Positions 1 to 13,994 of a DNA stretch of 64,000 nt are shown in pieces. The DNA is from Taenia hydatigena (Eukaryota > Platyhelminthes > Cestoda > Cyclophyllidea > Taeniidae): the NCBI GenBank assembly GCA_036345935.2, contig JADWOT020001851.1, forward strand, positions 62,001 through 126,000, given 5' to 3'. Within the stretch, counting starts at the first letter, position 1. Each line of letters starts with the position of its first letter. The notes under the pieces are model-generated. The model worked only from the letters and a program-made list of their open reading frames with translations, was not told the origin of the DNA and ran no database searches. The position numbers and the translations under genes were made by a program.

Positions 1-3000
1 ATTTAGAGATAGATGAGAAGACAAGGCCGCGATTTTTGCAAGATTCGAAAAAACAATATTGAGTAAAACTGCTAAAAAGCAATCAAAGTCATTTTTGGAC
101 TTGAAAGATGTTTTTGTATTACCAGAAGAAGCTCAATAATTAGAAGGGCGACTGACGTGGTCAAATACGTCCTCAGTTAATAGGGCACCAGCTGCGGAAA
201 TTGGGCAAAACAGAAGGAGGTATTTGTGGGATGGTCGCTTCCATATTTGATACATGGTCCACCAAAGCAAGCTTTTCGCAGAAGTGGAGAACTCCGCAAC
301 CAGTAATAAGTCATTTTTAGGAATTATGAAGCATAAACTGCGCAAGGAATCGAAGTCATGCTCTTACCATCTATCATTAAGGCACCACCGAGATAGCCGT
401 AAGTACCACATGTGTAGTAGTTCCTCAATCGCATTTGAGGTTATATAGTTGGTGGCAAGAAAATTAATAAATTGAAAGTAATTATTACGCAGCGTATAAA
501 TAAAGGTAAAGTCGCGATCCTTCTTGTTGCCAAAGGCTGTTTTTTAAATGTCGAGGGTGTAGACAGTAGTCCTGTTTTTGCTCAGGCAGAACTAACTGTA
601 CAGCATTTTGAGCGCTGGACAAACAAATCCACTTTTTGTTAGGTTGTGTTTGATGTCGCTCTCGGTCGCGCCGCTATCACTAAGCTGATTGATATACTAA
701 TGGCAAGGTTTAGGTAGTGCTCAATGCTCTTTTGCTAAGACGCTAGATTTCGAAACTGCATTCGAGGTGAAGTAGGCATTAATGTTATTCCGATCATGTT
801 ATTTCAAGGCAGTGTGACCGTGATTCCATCTACCGTAAAAGATAAGCCTAAATCTTTGTCTTCCTCCTGGTTCATTAACGCTATATCACTGTTTATACAC
901 AACTAAAATCAAAAGTCGCACACTGTAAAACGCTTTCTGGCCTTAAATACTTGAAAGTTTTCAAGTGTCATCAAACGACAGTTCTCTTACTTTTGATTCG
1001 AGCTCACGTGAAATGCATATTCCAAAGCTTTAATCAGATCAGATGTCAAAATGACAACCAGAAGGTCATTTGCGTCGAACCAAGTCAGAAAGTAATTTAT
1101 TTAGAGCCTGAACATGCGGCGAGCACCACTCGAGGACATTCGTCTAAGGTTTCCACCGTGCTCCACGCGGCATAATTTGGTGGGAAATGTGCAACGACTG
1201 CGCAACGACATGGAGCAGCGTGGGCGCCAGGAAATGACCTTCGTTATTGCCGTTCTTTAAGACGACAAGCGGCCCTGGCATCCGTAGGTGTGATGGCACC
1301 TTCTATGTCTCTCCATTTGTAAACATTTTGAATACACCGTTAGAGCATAGACAGTAGAATGGTTGCACTAACTAAATGTAAATGAAATCACAACTGGACA
1401 ATCAGGTCAAAACTACGTTCCTTAAGCGTACCTTGCTCTCTTCATTTTTTTCTCTCAAGGTACAAACACGTCTTTGCCTGCCATTATTTACGTTCCTCGA
1501 TTCCGCATTAAAAAGATTCGAGTTAGGCCTCAATTAAGTGGGTTCTCGCATATATCCGCCACAAATCCACCTTCAGCAGAGAAAACTTAATTTTGCCTGG
1601 CAAAACCCCTTCACATAATAGTTAGTTAAATGCTCGCCTAAGTCATTAGATGGGTGATGATCGGAGCAGCAATAAATGACTGCTACAGAAGTCAATACTA
1701 CGCAACAGAATATAAGATTAAGATTAATACCATTTTGAGAGCCCATTCTTAAGGCTGCTCGGTGTCGGTGATGGTCATCACGGTGGCAGGAAGTGCTACG
1801 CTTTGATCGTAGTTTTTAATTTGCATTGAATTTCTGATAACTCTCACATTCTGCACTAGGGACGTTAAAGCTTCGTCTTCCTGACAATCTCTGTGCAATA
1901 AGAAGTGGAGAAGCCTAGTCAAAGAAGGGCGTACATTTTGACCAGATAATGAGCTCAAATACACATAGAGGAAAAAAAGGCAATAGACACTACTTGGGCC
2001 ACAAATCGCAAGTCAGTGCCTTTCACGAATGTCTCGAAAGCGTCCGTCTATCAGTGGCATGTGCAAATCGTAAGCAACAGCGATTAGCAGAAGGTTGAGA
2101 AGGTCGAGGTTACACATTTTCTTAGGTGCGGGGATTTCCAAATCAAGGGGATAGTAAGGTTTTAACTTGCAAGCTACTACTTCCTTACGCTTGACCACTT
2201 TGAAGAACTCAAGGCGCTTCATACCATCAATTTGTAAGCGTCTGCTGTGACTGTGTGTGACAGGCTTTGTAGAAGTTGCGTAGAGGTGTGGACACGTTTG
2301 GCAAACAGCTTGTCGTCAACCGACGTGCGTGCAGCCAATCGCGCACAGTGGTATGACTACACATAATGCAGGTCACGAAAATGCTCAGGCTCCACAATCC
2401 GCTCTCGGCGTGATTGTCAACTTATGATTTGTCGCAGATAGCATAAAGACAGGTGCTTCGGTGAAGTCTATCTTTTTAGGAGGTCCCAACTCTCAGGATA
2501 CGTTGGACAGGACCTCCAAAGAAGACCGAATTCACCGAGACATCCGTCTTCACTGCACCTGAGATAAAGGATAAGTTGCATGATGTCGGACATGACCAGC
2601 GCTGCCAGCGATGAAGCTTGCTGTGTGGTGAGTGGCAATCACATCAATGCCCGTTCCTTGTTTCCACAGACTAGCTTTCCTGATTGACACCGGTCGATAG
2701 ATTGACGACTTGTCAAACGAGGTCCTAAAGGAGAGCGAAGTGGGATATCATTCCTGCGGCACTTTTAGTCCTTCCATTCTTCCTTTGGTTTTGCCTTCGA
2801 GACGCTCTGAAAAATGTGGTGCTTTACCTACCAAAGGACATGATATAATGCGCACTTAGACAAGGTGGAGTACTAAATCTGCGCATCACCAACTTAGCTA
2901 TGAATTAGAGTTACAAGGAGGTGATGAGATAATGACCACAAATTTGTTAAAGTCATCGGATTCTCGTCCACATATACACAAGGCGAACTGCACTCACCAA

Positions 3001-3930
3001 TTCCAGTAGACAGTCATGCATGCGCAGGGACTGCTTAGCAAACTTCAATTCACCATATAAGTGAGAAATTTCACGCGTGGAAATGGTCGCCGTGACCAAA
3101 GGAGTTGAGATTTTTTAAGCTATCAAAAGCAAAATTCTTGAATACTCTGAGCGGGTCCATAAACAGCATTTGATTAGATGTCAGCAGAGTTCATCAGAGT
3201 TGCAATTGGGTCAACACCGACTGCTGATTGAGCAATCACCGTGAGTGATGCTGTAGGCCTTTCCGCTCTCTGGAATTCGGGATGAGCACAGCTAACACAA
3301 ACTCCATCTCAGGGATTGGCATTCAAAAAGTGCGAATGCATTAGCACCAACAAAACCTCTACTGCATTTCGTTGCCACCTTCTTCTATTTTAATGGTCTT
3401 CATGCGCAGTCACTGCAAATTTTGCAATGAAGGCTAATTGTTTAAAAGAATGGACATTTGGCTGAATGCGTATGGGACAGATGCGATTGCGCCAGAAGGA
3501 GAGAAGATGAGGAGGCGCTAAGGCTTTTCTGGACAGATTAATATGGTATAAGTAAATATGGGCGCGATACTATAACTTCTTTCAATAAATAGACAAACTG
3601 ACATTTTTGGATGTGTATGTGTGTGCTGTTGGATGATAGACTGAATGGACGCCCCATAAATAAAGGTAGCAATTTAAGTGTAGAATCGACCATTTAGAGG
3701 TAAAGCGAAGAAAGATTGGGTTAAGAAAATGGAAACGGATCTCAAACACCTGCAGTTATTGAAGTCACAACATCCACAAGCACGTCACTGTCATCACCAT
3801 AATGAGGCTTTACGAATTTGGACTTGCTCTTAAGCTGTCTGGACTAAAGTGCTGATTACACAAACTATCCAGGCCCAGGAGACAAGGAAGGGCAGTCATG
3901 TCAACCAGAGGTGTACTGTAGTTAGTTTAA
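1..3930. other. No supportable gene
   Basis: Both strands are dense in stop codons; the longest open frames are about 75 codons and show no motif or compositional bias that would mark them as coding. A short string reading LAFLIDTG at 2671-2694 (+) resembles a retroelement aspartic-protease active site but is followed at once by a stop and lacks reverse transcriptase or integrase context. No RNA gene or clear repeat was recognised. The stretch may be ordinary intergenic DNA or very old decayed repeats. Confidence 0.5.
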
Positions 3931-4379
3931 TTTTATTCAATTTCTTTTTCTTTGTGGACAAGAGTGAACGCTGTCTGACATGAATTCCCTTTGCAATTAA
4001 CTATTCTCTGCAAGACACCACCAGCATCCGCTGAGCCACCAACATTCGATAAAACTCTTGCGTGTGGCTTAATCTCTCTGCTTAGTAGTTGAGTGACTTC
4101 CTGCGCTCTCATCGCAAAAAAAAGGAAAGAGCAACAGATATGCATGAAGAGCACAACACAATAAACCCATTTGCAGTCACTTGCTTAAATGAGCTCAATC
4201 AAATCAGTGCAAGCAGACTAACCAGCAAAATCTAGCTTAGTGAAAACTCCATTGTTAAGCAAGTTGAAGTTCAAACAAAAAAGACTGTGAATTACTGGAA
4301 TAGAGCTTTAACAGATCAGGCATGCATAGATGTTGAATTGGTCGTAGAATCATGTAATCCTATTTTACTTTTCGAATCA

Positions 4380-6225
4380 GGATGTCTTAGATGACATCAG
4401 TGAGCTGTAACAAGGGAGTGTTGAGTCTGGCATTCTTAAATGCAATGATTGCTAAATTCCTTGCACGCTCAAAGGCAATAAATGCTTATCCCTTGCATGC
4501 AGCCCTCCTTTAACTTTATGAGGTCTATCATGAGCAAAGGAGTAAAATGGTCACACAGTACCCAGACCTCTTCAACTCCACAACCCTAGTGCTAAGTTTT
4601 AGGCAGCAATTTATCCGAAAATAAAGCTGGGGCTACAAGGCAAAGGACAATGACGTGGAAGCCATTTGTAGTTAAAGGAATCCTGTTTCGATCACCTAAA
4701 ATGCTGGTGCTACTTAAGTTTTTTAGTAACGTGATAGTAAAATGAAATCTTTAAACGACAATGTTTTGCGTAACTAGTCCACCGCTTGGACAATTAACTA
4801 GCAAATATTACTGTAGATACGTGTACTCAACAAGCAAGTAAAATGATGACCATCCCACTAGCATTTGGTTTAAGTGCAGCCTAATTGGATTCCAAGGAAT
4901 CCAAGGAATCGATTTGCTGTTGCAATTAAGCGCCTTTCAGGATCACTGCACTGCTATAATCGGCAACCTCAAATCCACTGTAGCCTAAAGGATATTTGTG
5001 GTGACAAATGCCTACAAACGGGCAAACAAATAAAAGAGGAGTCCTCCTTAAGTAGGCCGTATGTAATATTTGCATTTGGCGTAATAAGTAAATTAAAATT
5101 AATGCAAGTAGTACAAGAGAGACACCGTTGGCGGAATCATATTTTAGCTGTCAAAGTAAAGTGAGTCTAAGAGGACCTCAACGCTGGGCTAGACATTCAT
5201 AAACACAATACAATGAATGCTGAACCCCTCATAAACAGTGCATTTTTTTAACGTCTGTGAGGCTTCCATTAGCAACAAGGTAAAATGTTCAAGCCGAGGA
5301 AAAAAGCTTTGGTTGAGGAAAGAAAATCCAACCTTTGTATGTAGCATCTGCCTTTTAAAACAATCGCACCTATATTCCGGTTTGTGACTTACTGGAATAC
5401 AAAATTGTAATGAAAATGCTGAATAGTATGAGCATACCCACTTCGGATGCTAGCCCTACTCTGATGTTAACATTGAGATGTTCTGCGTCACTTGTTTCCA
5501 TTGCTTGAATGTCGCTTTGAATGAAGTGCGATTGGATCTGCTTAGCCTTCATTGCATGTACTAATTGGAAGTCGGATTTCTGGATAACTCAGCATTGCAA
5601 CCAAATCCTTTAAGCTGCTCGACTACCAGCCTTTGATCGCTAGGCGAGTAAGGCTAGCCTAATGTTTAATTACAGGAGCTTGTGGATGACAGGTAAAGTT
5701 CTGTGACGTTGTAGAATTGCAGGTTGTATTCTGATGCTGAGCCTTTATAAAACGGCCCTGCATACTGGTTGTCCTGAAATGACTTAGAAGGGTAGACACG
5801 AAATATCAGGACTTGAATGCGCAATGATGGACGTATTACCGTCTTGGAAGCATTTAGGCTATTTATTGCCACTGAACACCTTAATTAAGCACCGTGATTA
5901 AAGTACTACAGTTATTCCACGCTACTATCTCGACTGATGATATGAAAGCCATGTCTATCCAAAAAACGAAGTGGCAGAGACCTGCCATTGCATTCGCACG
6001 TGCAAAATCAAGGCTTCACTTAAACGTTTCTTGCAGTAATCGGGCCTCGGCATGTGTTCAAAGTAACCTCATTACTCAAATATTAACTTTGTTTAAGCCT
6101 TTACCCCGGAAAGCAAGCTGCGGTCACAAAGTAGAGGACAGTGATGTGGAAATCATTTACTGCTTGGGGTACGCAACATCTATCATCTGGAAACACTGGG
6201 TCTGCTAAGGTTTGTTAGTTGGCTC
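4380..6225 (+). repeat. Degenerate local duplication (4380-4760 and about 5900-6225)
   Basis: Two segments in the same orientation share patches of sequence in the same order. One patch around 4465-4490 and 5980-6020 ends in a pyrimidine-poor TGCAG. A clearer one pairs 4630-4700 with 6120-6200: ACAATGACGTGGAAGCCATT against ACAGTGATGTGGAAATCATT, followed by similar text. Similarity is moderate with many indels, so the event is old. No conserved reading frame was seen. A fragment near 5230-5300 also resembles 4500-4560, so the history may involve more than two copies. Confidence 0.4.
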
Positions 6226-8480
6226 TTTCCCTGAATAACTCACCCCTCGATCAATTGAGTGGCAATCAATCTAAGTGCTTTCCGGCTGGATTCTTACCTT
6301 AGCGAGGTTCCTTGTTTCCTCAAATTATTTTGAGGAAGGGAAGTTTCAATATCCTACGTGCGAGTAGACCCTAGATTGGTAGGACTCTCTACTCCACTAA
6401 TGTTTACTTTCCATCATCTTGTTTTGGAAGAAAACGAACAGACGAGAATTCAAGCATCATGCAATGCAGGGAAACCACATGTTACAGACTAACTGCGGAT
6501 GAAGACAGCGCAAAATCATTGTTGCGCACTCGAAAATCAAATCGATTGCAGAAAACAATGGTGGAAATCCAGCCAGTCACACACATACACATACCGATAC
6601 TGAAGTTTTGTTTGTCTTACTCACACTCACACACTCCGTGCAAAGAATATGCGTGTTGATCCAAGTCCGCTGGTAAGAATATCATAACTCCTTGCCATCT
6701 GTGCACTACAAATGCTATTGCCATATTCACCACTGGGGTCTCAGTCGAGCGTAAAGGCCATGCTTTTGTTGCCCATATACTGGCAAAGGAACACATCCAA
6801 TTATTCTCAAATCTACTGCGCTTTTCATCAATTACGATGTTTCCTATCCCACATATTCCGTTTAGATGTCAAATAAAATGATGCAAGTCAGTCTAAAAGT
6901 GGATAAGAGCCCTCTCTGTCGATGTGAGGTTCCTACGCATGGCTTACAAAATACAGTTCTGCTACTACAGTGCTAGATTATGCAGAGATGAATGGTTATT
7001 CATACGATAATGAAGTGGTTGGCTGTGCTCTTATGCAATCAGTAAGAAATAAACTTCAAACAGAGGAGGCGTTCCACTGAAGAGCCAAAATGAAAAAATT
7101 GAACTAATTGGCTATCAAATGATGCTCTACCAATAGGGGAGCTAACAAAAGCATTCAATCCAGGGCGAGGTGACATCAACTTCCAGAGGCGGATTCCATC
7201 TGCATCGCGCCACATGGTAGTATCTGAAACAATAACTATTCCACAACCACTCTGTGTCTAGAGGCCTGTTTGTGTGTCTTTCTCACCTCATCTATTTCCT
7301 TTCTTTCATTTCGTTACCAGGTGGTTTCATTGATCTGCCGGTTACAAAAATGGAATCGTGTCATCCTGGCCTTATAAAAGTGACCAGTAGAACTTCCAAT
7401 CAACTGACTTTGAGCAGGCCTGCCATCAAAACCACACTCGGTTAAGCATGCACTTGTCGTAGAGGTCCGCAACCCAACAAGTCTAATGTATCTATTTCAT
7501 TTCATGTGGTGCCATCGGGGGTGACTGCTTACCCAAGTGATCTCATTACAAAGTAGTCGCAGGCAAATGCTGTTGTCGCACTCTGTCTGCTTCTTCACGT
7601 CCCCTTTAAGACTGTATGAAAGCCCGATTACTATCAACACCAGCTGATAGTGCTTTCATGTATCGCAGAGCACAGACCGCTTACGGATATAGGACTTCTT
7701 GATTCCTCTTCAGTCTCTTTAAAAGCATGCAAACTAAAGAATTCTTTGACAGCTAAGACGCTGTTACGCTGGTGAAAGGTAAACTGCCATTCACGATGGT
7801 GGCAGTGAGAGTAATGATAGAGGCTACTTATGTTTTCCTGTATAAGAACCATAACTCTGTAAGTCCCACTTCAAAGTTTTCCTCTTCATGGCCGTAGGGG
7901 TCACTTCCCCAGTATCTCGCCAAAAGGAGCATGCAGCGTGCCATTTAAACACGATAATTCAAATTTTCCAAGCTAGCTTAAGTGAATTGCGATATTGGTG
8001 TAGCTACGTCATCCTACGAAGGATTTTCTCAGCAGTCGTTTACGCGGTTGCACAGCTTTGCGGACTTCGGATGGCTTATAGATACATCGAGCTCTGGGGT
8101 CGGCAAGCCATCATTGTTGGCATAGCTGACAGCTGGTAGACGAAGAGATCGAATGTCCTCAAAGTGACAATGGATTGATGTCTGCATAAAACACGTTGAC
8201 CATTACAGTGTCTCCTATTTTATCCTTACCTAGGGATGAGGCACTGCAGCTCTTCGGTCGCGAGTTCAACACCCGTCGAACGACAGGTTTGCCATCCTAA
8301 TTTGCTGTCGCTTACACTGCATTCAGTCGTTTGCCAGATCCTTTTGCTACGCGTTTACATAGGCAACATGGATCACTGGCGACAAAGAAGATAAACAGCC
8401 TTCACCTGGCATATAGTTTACACCACGATGGCATGCCGCATCGCTTAATTTGCCTCCCTTTAGCATTTACTTCCTTGAGG
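6226..8480. other. No supportable gene
   Basis: Open frames here are short, the longest about 83 codons at 7888-8139 (+), and none carries a recognisable domain or has a second copy in the window. A run of CA-containing words near 6575-6640 is low complexity. Nothing else was identified. Confidence 0.45.
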
Positions 8481-10560
8481 TCAATCGCTGTGCGAAATAC
8501 TTAATGAGCGCTTTAATACTACTCCTTTCTCACCACGAACGGTCCACTTTAATCTAAGGAAAGGAAGAAAAGAAGGGGGTAGAGGAATCATAGGAGGAAA
8601 AAGACGATTCAACGTGGTGCGTGCGTGGAAGGGTGTTGACAGAGCGTGAAGTGTAAATTGATTGGCACCCAACTAGCTATCCAAAGAACATCCAAAGGAG
8701 ATCTTACTTCGCCCAGAATAAAACTGTCAATTTGGTAGTCTAGAATGACAAGTATGAAGGGAAGGGTGAGATGAATGTACCTTTGCATCCATATTCATTC
8801 AAGCACACACACACACATTCCTACCTGTTTTCGTGCAACGCCGATAAGGCGACTCCGTAAAGGTGCAGAAATAAACATGGAAAATAGCACGTGCACAGAC
8901 TCGGGACGGCCAACAGACAGGCGCTGGCGTATAGTGGAGAGGCACAGATGGACAAAGGAGGCAGGGCACATGCTTATCCGAAATCGTAAAGCACCATGTA
9001 GAGGGACTCTCTGCGAGGAGAATGTTGGAGGTGGACAAAAAGATGGGCAGGCAGGAGTGACGCACGCACCTTCCCTCTCGAAAAGATAAGAGGAGGAAGA
9101 GGAGTAGAAGGAGATAATTTTGAGGCGCCGTGGAGCAATTCAAGCTAAGCTATGCTAAAACAAAGCTTGATCTTAGGCACAGTGAGCTATAGCCAGATCT
9201 GGTCTATCCTGTGCCAGTCTGATCTGGGTTATGCATCCTTGCATTCTTTAATCATGTCACAGTTAGGAGTGAGACTGGTAGGATGAAAAGAACTTGTTAA
9301 GAAGGCGCTGGTGGAATGTGCGGCAGGAGAAATGAGGGGGAATTGGTTATGGATTCGAAGGAGGTGGGGGTGAAAGAAGCCTGAGGAAGACAGAGGAGCA
9401 AGACGTTGTTGTTGTGAGTAAATGCAATGTGGAGAGTGCTCACTCCTTCCTTTTCGATTGAGTCAAATGCACGAAGCAAGATACATTACTTGGGAGCCTA
9501 TTGAGCGTGGTAGGAGAGGAAGACACTCACATAAGATAAGTTGTTGTGCAGCATGAGAAGAAATGAGTAGACAAGAAGGCTACTCCTCACCCATTTCGTC
9601 GACTTCATTAAACCGAGTTCTTACTTGTGCATCCCGATCCCTAATATCTGCGAGAAAGGAAGAAAGAGCCCAAATTACGTGTTAAAGAGTTGTGTTTAGT
9701 CGATTAAACGGACCGAAGTGGTGTTGTGATTGATTTGAATAGTAGCATGCAAGGCACCCCTGACGACAAAGCATACATGGTAGATCAATAGCCTGTCTAA
9801 CTCCTTTTTTCCCATATCATCCAAGGCTGTCATGACTTATCCGATGTAGCCAATCCTGCCTGTTCCAACCCAGTCCAATCTAGTCAGATCATTTCAAGCC
9901 TAGTCATGAAAAGTTAAAACATGAATAGTGGGCAAATTGTTGTAAGTCAGTGGGTCTCTTGGTGCTGCTGCTTATTCGGTGTCTGTAAATGCATGCAAGA
10001 GGCATGAAAAACAAGTGCGGCACAGTAAGCTTAGTGCAGGGTATAAAATTGACCAGTGGAACCGAAATTTTAGGCCTAAAGGGGAAAGAGGCATTTCTGA
10101 TGCACGTCTTTCGGCCTATGCTTGGACAAATTGATGTCCTGCACTACGAAAGACAATAGTTGTGGATGCAATCCTTCCGTGGGGGGTAAAGTAGCATAAA
10201 TGTTTAGCTGAAAGAGGCAGTAAAATGGTTAGGATAGAGGCAAGGGATCGAGAAGCCTTGAAACTTGAATGAAGAAGGAATAAATATTGGCAATGGACAT
10301 CGTAAGATGTGTTAGCACAGTATTGTGGTGCAACATAACTTATTTTTTACTGTCTACCATCCATTAATGAGCAGATTACCATGCCTACCCATCTAGCTAT
10401 GTGGCTTAGCAAAATATGAAAGAACTGACTTCATAAAAGGACTTTGAATTTTGTTATAAATGCCACACTCGAAGAGGCCATGCATAGCTTTTCCTTTCAA
10501 CGTGATTTACACTGAATACCAGATTTGATAACATTAAATGACGCACGTGGATGAAGTAAG
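8480..10560 (+). repeat. Duplicated block D, copy 1
   Basis: This block recurs at about 36990-39110 (same orientation) and 57290-59090 (opposite orientation). Shared landmarks in order are: a GATGAATGT word leading into a CA-rich tract (8771-8820); a segment at 8895-8945 with matches near 37575-37625; a minus-strand exon-like element at 9570-9653; an AGCTTAGTGCAGG word at 10028; and a distal segment at 10500-10555 (GTGATTTACACTGAATACC) matching 39052-39095. Identity is patchy, suggesting an old duplication with many indels. It contains a short CA microsatellite at about 8804-8817. No complete gene was found in it. Confidence 0.6.
9570..9653 (-). other. Exon-like element in block D, copy 1 (broken)
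   Basis: On the minus strand a pyrimidine-rich stretch ends in CGCAG and is followed by a frame reading DIRDRDAQVR, which reaches a stop after about 20 codons. The counterpart at 38332-38403 (-) reads DIRDQGTQTR and that at 58087-58160 (+) reads DIRDRGTQTK. In all three copies the start of the similarity follows an AG acceptor-like site. The two longer copies keep a TQT core like that bound by dynein light chain LC8, which may be chance. This may be a relic of an exon of an unidentified gene. Confidence 0.25.
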
Positions 10561-11069
10561 AAGGAGTAAGGAAAAATAATACAGAAACAGGAGAGGATAG
10601 AGGTTTGTAGCATAACTTACCTTAATTTTTTCGATTTTCTGAGCAATATTTGTAATTCGAAATCCCCTTTAATTTTCGGATTCGAAAGTTTTCTCTCATT
10701 CGGATATTCTCTAATCACGGGATAAGTTTTGCCATCGCACTACTCTCATTGGTAAGAAAAAGCTATCTGCAATGTCGAGTTTATTTTGGTATGGGAGGAA
10801 AATGGAGTGGCAACTAGTCCGAGGACTAACCAGTTCCTTTGACAGCACGACAATCACCTCACCTCACCTCTACTTCAATATCTCGAAACATTTGGTGTTT
10901 TGAAGGTAGACATATTTACGATCCAGTCATATGGACTTCGTTGGAACGCCTAGAAACTGGAACCATCACTTCATGTTTCAATTTTGTAAGCACTTGGTTG
11001 CATAGTTACTCAATTAATTTATCAGTGATTATAACAAAGAAACCACTAAAGGGCATTAAAAAAAGCAGT

Positions 11070-12175
11070 CCTCATACCACTTCCTGTCCTTCCTATTTCT
11101 CTCCCTGTCTCCCTCACTCTCCACTAGTCTCTAAATACAATAAGTTGGCAGTCCATGTCACCGTGCATGAATCAACTCCGGCTTTCCTGCCTTCGTCATT
11201 TTAACCCACACCTTTCGCCGGGTTCGGACTTATTCATGGACTGGTTAGTTCTCGTTCTTGTACACGTCAAATTACACAGCAAAACCTGCTTCAAACAGAA
11301 TCATTTAGCTAACTCAAACGAAAAATCTTGCTTTAACAACGGATAATTGGCAAATTATTAAGGAACTGGTTTGATTCGGTTGTGTATGGCAGTAAGGATA
11401 GTTTCATGTATAGAGAACCTCATTCGCCTTTCTGTCTAGTTGTCACCAAAATTATGGAAGGAAAGGGAATGAATGAAGAGGGGTAATGCCTGACATCGAC
11501 CGTCGTGTACTCTGTAGTACCATAAGCCTCGTATTCAAATCAATCACTGTGCGCCATATTCTATGCTAATCACGTGAGTTCAGAATCTACGTAATTTATT
11601 TTGGTCACACAGTTGATTCTCTCACCCTTTGAAGTCACGTGGCACGTGGAATGCACGCGTTGCGATCTGTGTCTACCATGCTATACAAACTTACCGACCC
11701 TTCGTGGGCGTTTCCTCATGCATGCAATCAACAAACCCGATACTGGGTCAGCCGGTCACGTAGGTTTGCGTTTACAGTGTTATTTTTGTGTACTCATTTT
11801 TGTTGCGTCAAAGGCGTTGTATTTGCTGCTGTAATTTTGCGTGACTCTGACCTTTGTGACATGAACTCGCGGGTGTCCCACTTCGCATGTTACAGGTTGG
11901 CGAACCCGTAAACAGGGCTACAATCGAACGTCAGATTGTGCAGAAGCCTTAGAATGGATAGTTTAATAACTGGTTATGAAAATTATCAGCATTGCTCAGG
12001 CCTCGAATTTAGTGATAGATGATCGCATAGGGCTGTCGGCGACTTTTCAAGCTTAAGTTGTGGATACTGCTGTGCTGACATAAATCTGAGTTGTACGACG
12101 ATTAGCTGTCATCCTTCATGAGTCAGACTCATGTCTAACGATCGAGCATGACATGAAGTCGTTAAAAGTAATTGT
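11070..12175 (+). repeat. Duplicated block A, copy 1
   Basis: Block A recurs at 20690-21115 (+, partial), 31563-32700 (-), 33440-34622 (+), 63240-64000 (-), with a fragment at 59640-59990 (-). In complete units it precedes the homeobox gene or block B. Landmarks here are the CT-rich start near 11085-11130, TGTATGGCAGTAAGGATAG at about 11381, a segment at 11600-11760 that ends in a splice-donor-like site in other copies, and GAGCATGACATGA at about 12144. Short open frames in it (77-90 codons) are interrupted or shifted in sister copies, so it is treated as non-coding or as a decayed gene part. Confidence 0.7.
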
Positions 12176-12179
12176 TTCG

Positions 12180-13660
12180 ACACGATTGATGGTCTTCGGA
12201 GGTTGTTGTATTCTTCAGGAGATTTGAGTGTAGGAGCTCTATCAACAACGCTGCCTAAACTTTTCCCATCGGGAACTGTTTTTGCAAGCAGTATAAAGAG
12301 GAATTGCGAGTGAATTAGTAGCGAGAGATGACTTTGCACCCACATTTTTAGATGCCACCTTTAGAGACAACTCTCTCGCTTCTTATTTACGTTTGCCTTC
12401 TTGCGTTGATAACTGGTGTAGTGGAGATCAATGCATCGATTCCTTGTATTTTTTCTAGAGTTGGCTCCTCGCCTTTCACCTTTCCTCTACTTAATTTTTT
12501 ATTGCCAGTTCATGTTACGCCTTTGATCATTACATCACCTCGGTGAAATATTTATCTTTTACTTGAAATCAAGCATGGGATTGGGGTTGATTTTACCACC
12601 CGGTGGTAGGACGTCGGGGTTACCATCGAGGAAGGTTGATGTGAGTTCTGGCTTCCGCCCTCTCGAATTGGAACCAGAAGTCTGCAAGTTAGGACTAGCC
12701 TAGAGCTATTGGTTGGGTTGATCACGTCGTGGCACTTTATCACTACTTTCAGTGCAAAAATCGCACCCAGGAGAAGGGAGGTCGTGGTGCCACATTTGAA
12801 GGTCGCAGGTCAAATTGTAGCCAAAATAACACGTTTAGCCTAAATATGCAAAGTTTTATGATTGTGTTATGAAACATAATAGACATCGACACTAAATCGG
12901 CTCCCCAGATAATTCTGAAGTCGGCCTTTCAGAAGGCAGCTGTGGAATTGAGCAGCAGAAGTTAGACACATTCACGATGAGAAGCAACAGAAATAACTAT
13001 TGAATTATTCAAGGAAAAATAAGTGAAAGGATGGAGAAAATGAGGCTCAGAAAATATATTAATGGCCACACAATGTGGCGAAATAGAAATAAATTTATTC
13101 CCGGATGCATCTAGCCACGCGGATGACAGCTACTTCAATCCGATCCCCAAGATGGCTCTACTTTTAGCCTAAAAATGCATAGTAAAGGGATTACCTTTAA
13201 GGATTTCCCAGATGCGCTAGTATTTTTTCAGGCTTGAGATAAGGGAATGAGCATTGAGCTATCTTACTGAACAAGGAAGGCCCTCCCACTCCAGACACCC
13301 GCGACCAAACACCAGGGACTACCTTAAGTTGGTCCCATAATGCATTTAAATTTGCTCTTAGTTGAGGAGATTTAATTGGTGAAGGAGCCATTCATATTTC
13401 TACATTTGCCTCTGTTTGTGCTGATTTAATTGTGAAGTTCCTTAAGATAGAGATATTTACAGAAAAACTAAATTCTAATCCATTTCAAGTTATCTGTGCT
13501 TTATTCTATTCAAAGTTTGACATTGAAATAGCATTTTTTACTCACAGAGGAACTTGATATCCATAGTTAATGATTAAGGGTACCAAAATTGAACCTGGTG
13601 GAAGGGAACTAAAGTTATTAATTAAAAACAAGTATAAGCCAGATGTAGCATGTTCCATTA
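12180..13660 (+). repeat. Duplicated block B, copy 1
   Basis: Directly follows block A. It matches 34623-36035 (+) and 61760-63240 (-) in the same order. Landmarks are a CCCGGTGGTAGG word near 12600, GGAACCAGAA near 12670, the GATCACGTCGTGGCAC word near 12721, a segment at 13140-13400 shared with 35610-35880, and GGGTACCAAAATTGAACC near 13578. No conserved reading frame across copies was found. Units 2 and 3 lack this block, so block A lies next to the promoter block there. Confidence 0.65.
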
Positions 13661-13994
13661 AAATGTACAGCTAAAAATAGAAATAGATTTTTGGATTTCT
13701 TTTTTAACCTATCTTCTACACTTGCAAAAATCCACAGCTTTACAGCCTAATTGTGGATGGGTACAGTTGCCTATGGTCCATTCATCAACATCCATTGGCT
13801 TCGGCTTCAAAGCGACTTCATCGGGAGAATAGGCAGGAATGCAAATCGCAATCGGCTAATAAGTCAAAAGTAGAGAGATCCAAAGCAAAAGCAAATCAAG
13901 CATCAGAATGCAGAATTCTTCAGACCAAAATTTAAAAAATTGCACGCAACACGTCCCTTCAAAAAAACAGCCAAGAGAATCAAAGACACTCGAA

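Noticed and set aside
2660..2700. LAFLIDTG, like a retroelement aspartic protease
   Set aside because: Eight codons followed by a stop, with no recognisable gag, reverse transcriptase, RNase H, integrase or LTR around it.
8240..8290. GCGAGTTCAACACCCGTCG, vaguely like a tRNA T-arm
   Set aside because: No matching acceptor, D or anticodon stems could be built around it.
8799..9143. 114-codon minus-strand frame with a Leu-rich start resembling a signal peptide
   Set aside because: It runs through the CA repeat and a GA-rich tract and is not open in the other two copies of block D.
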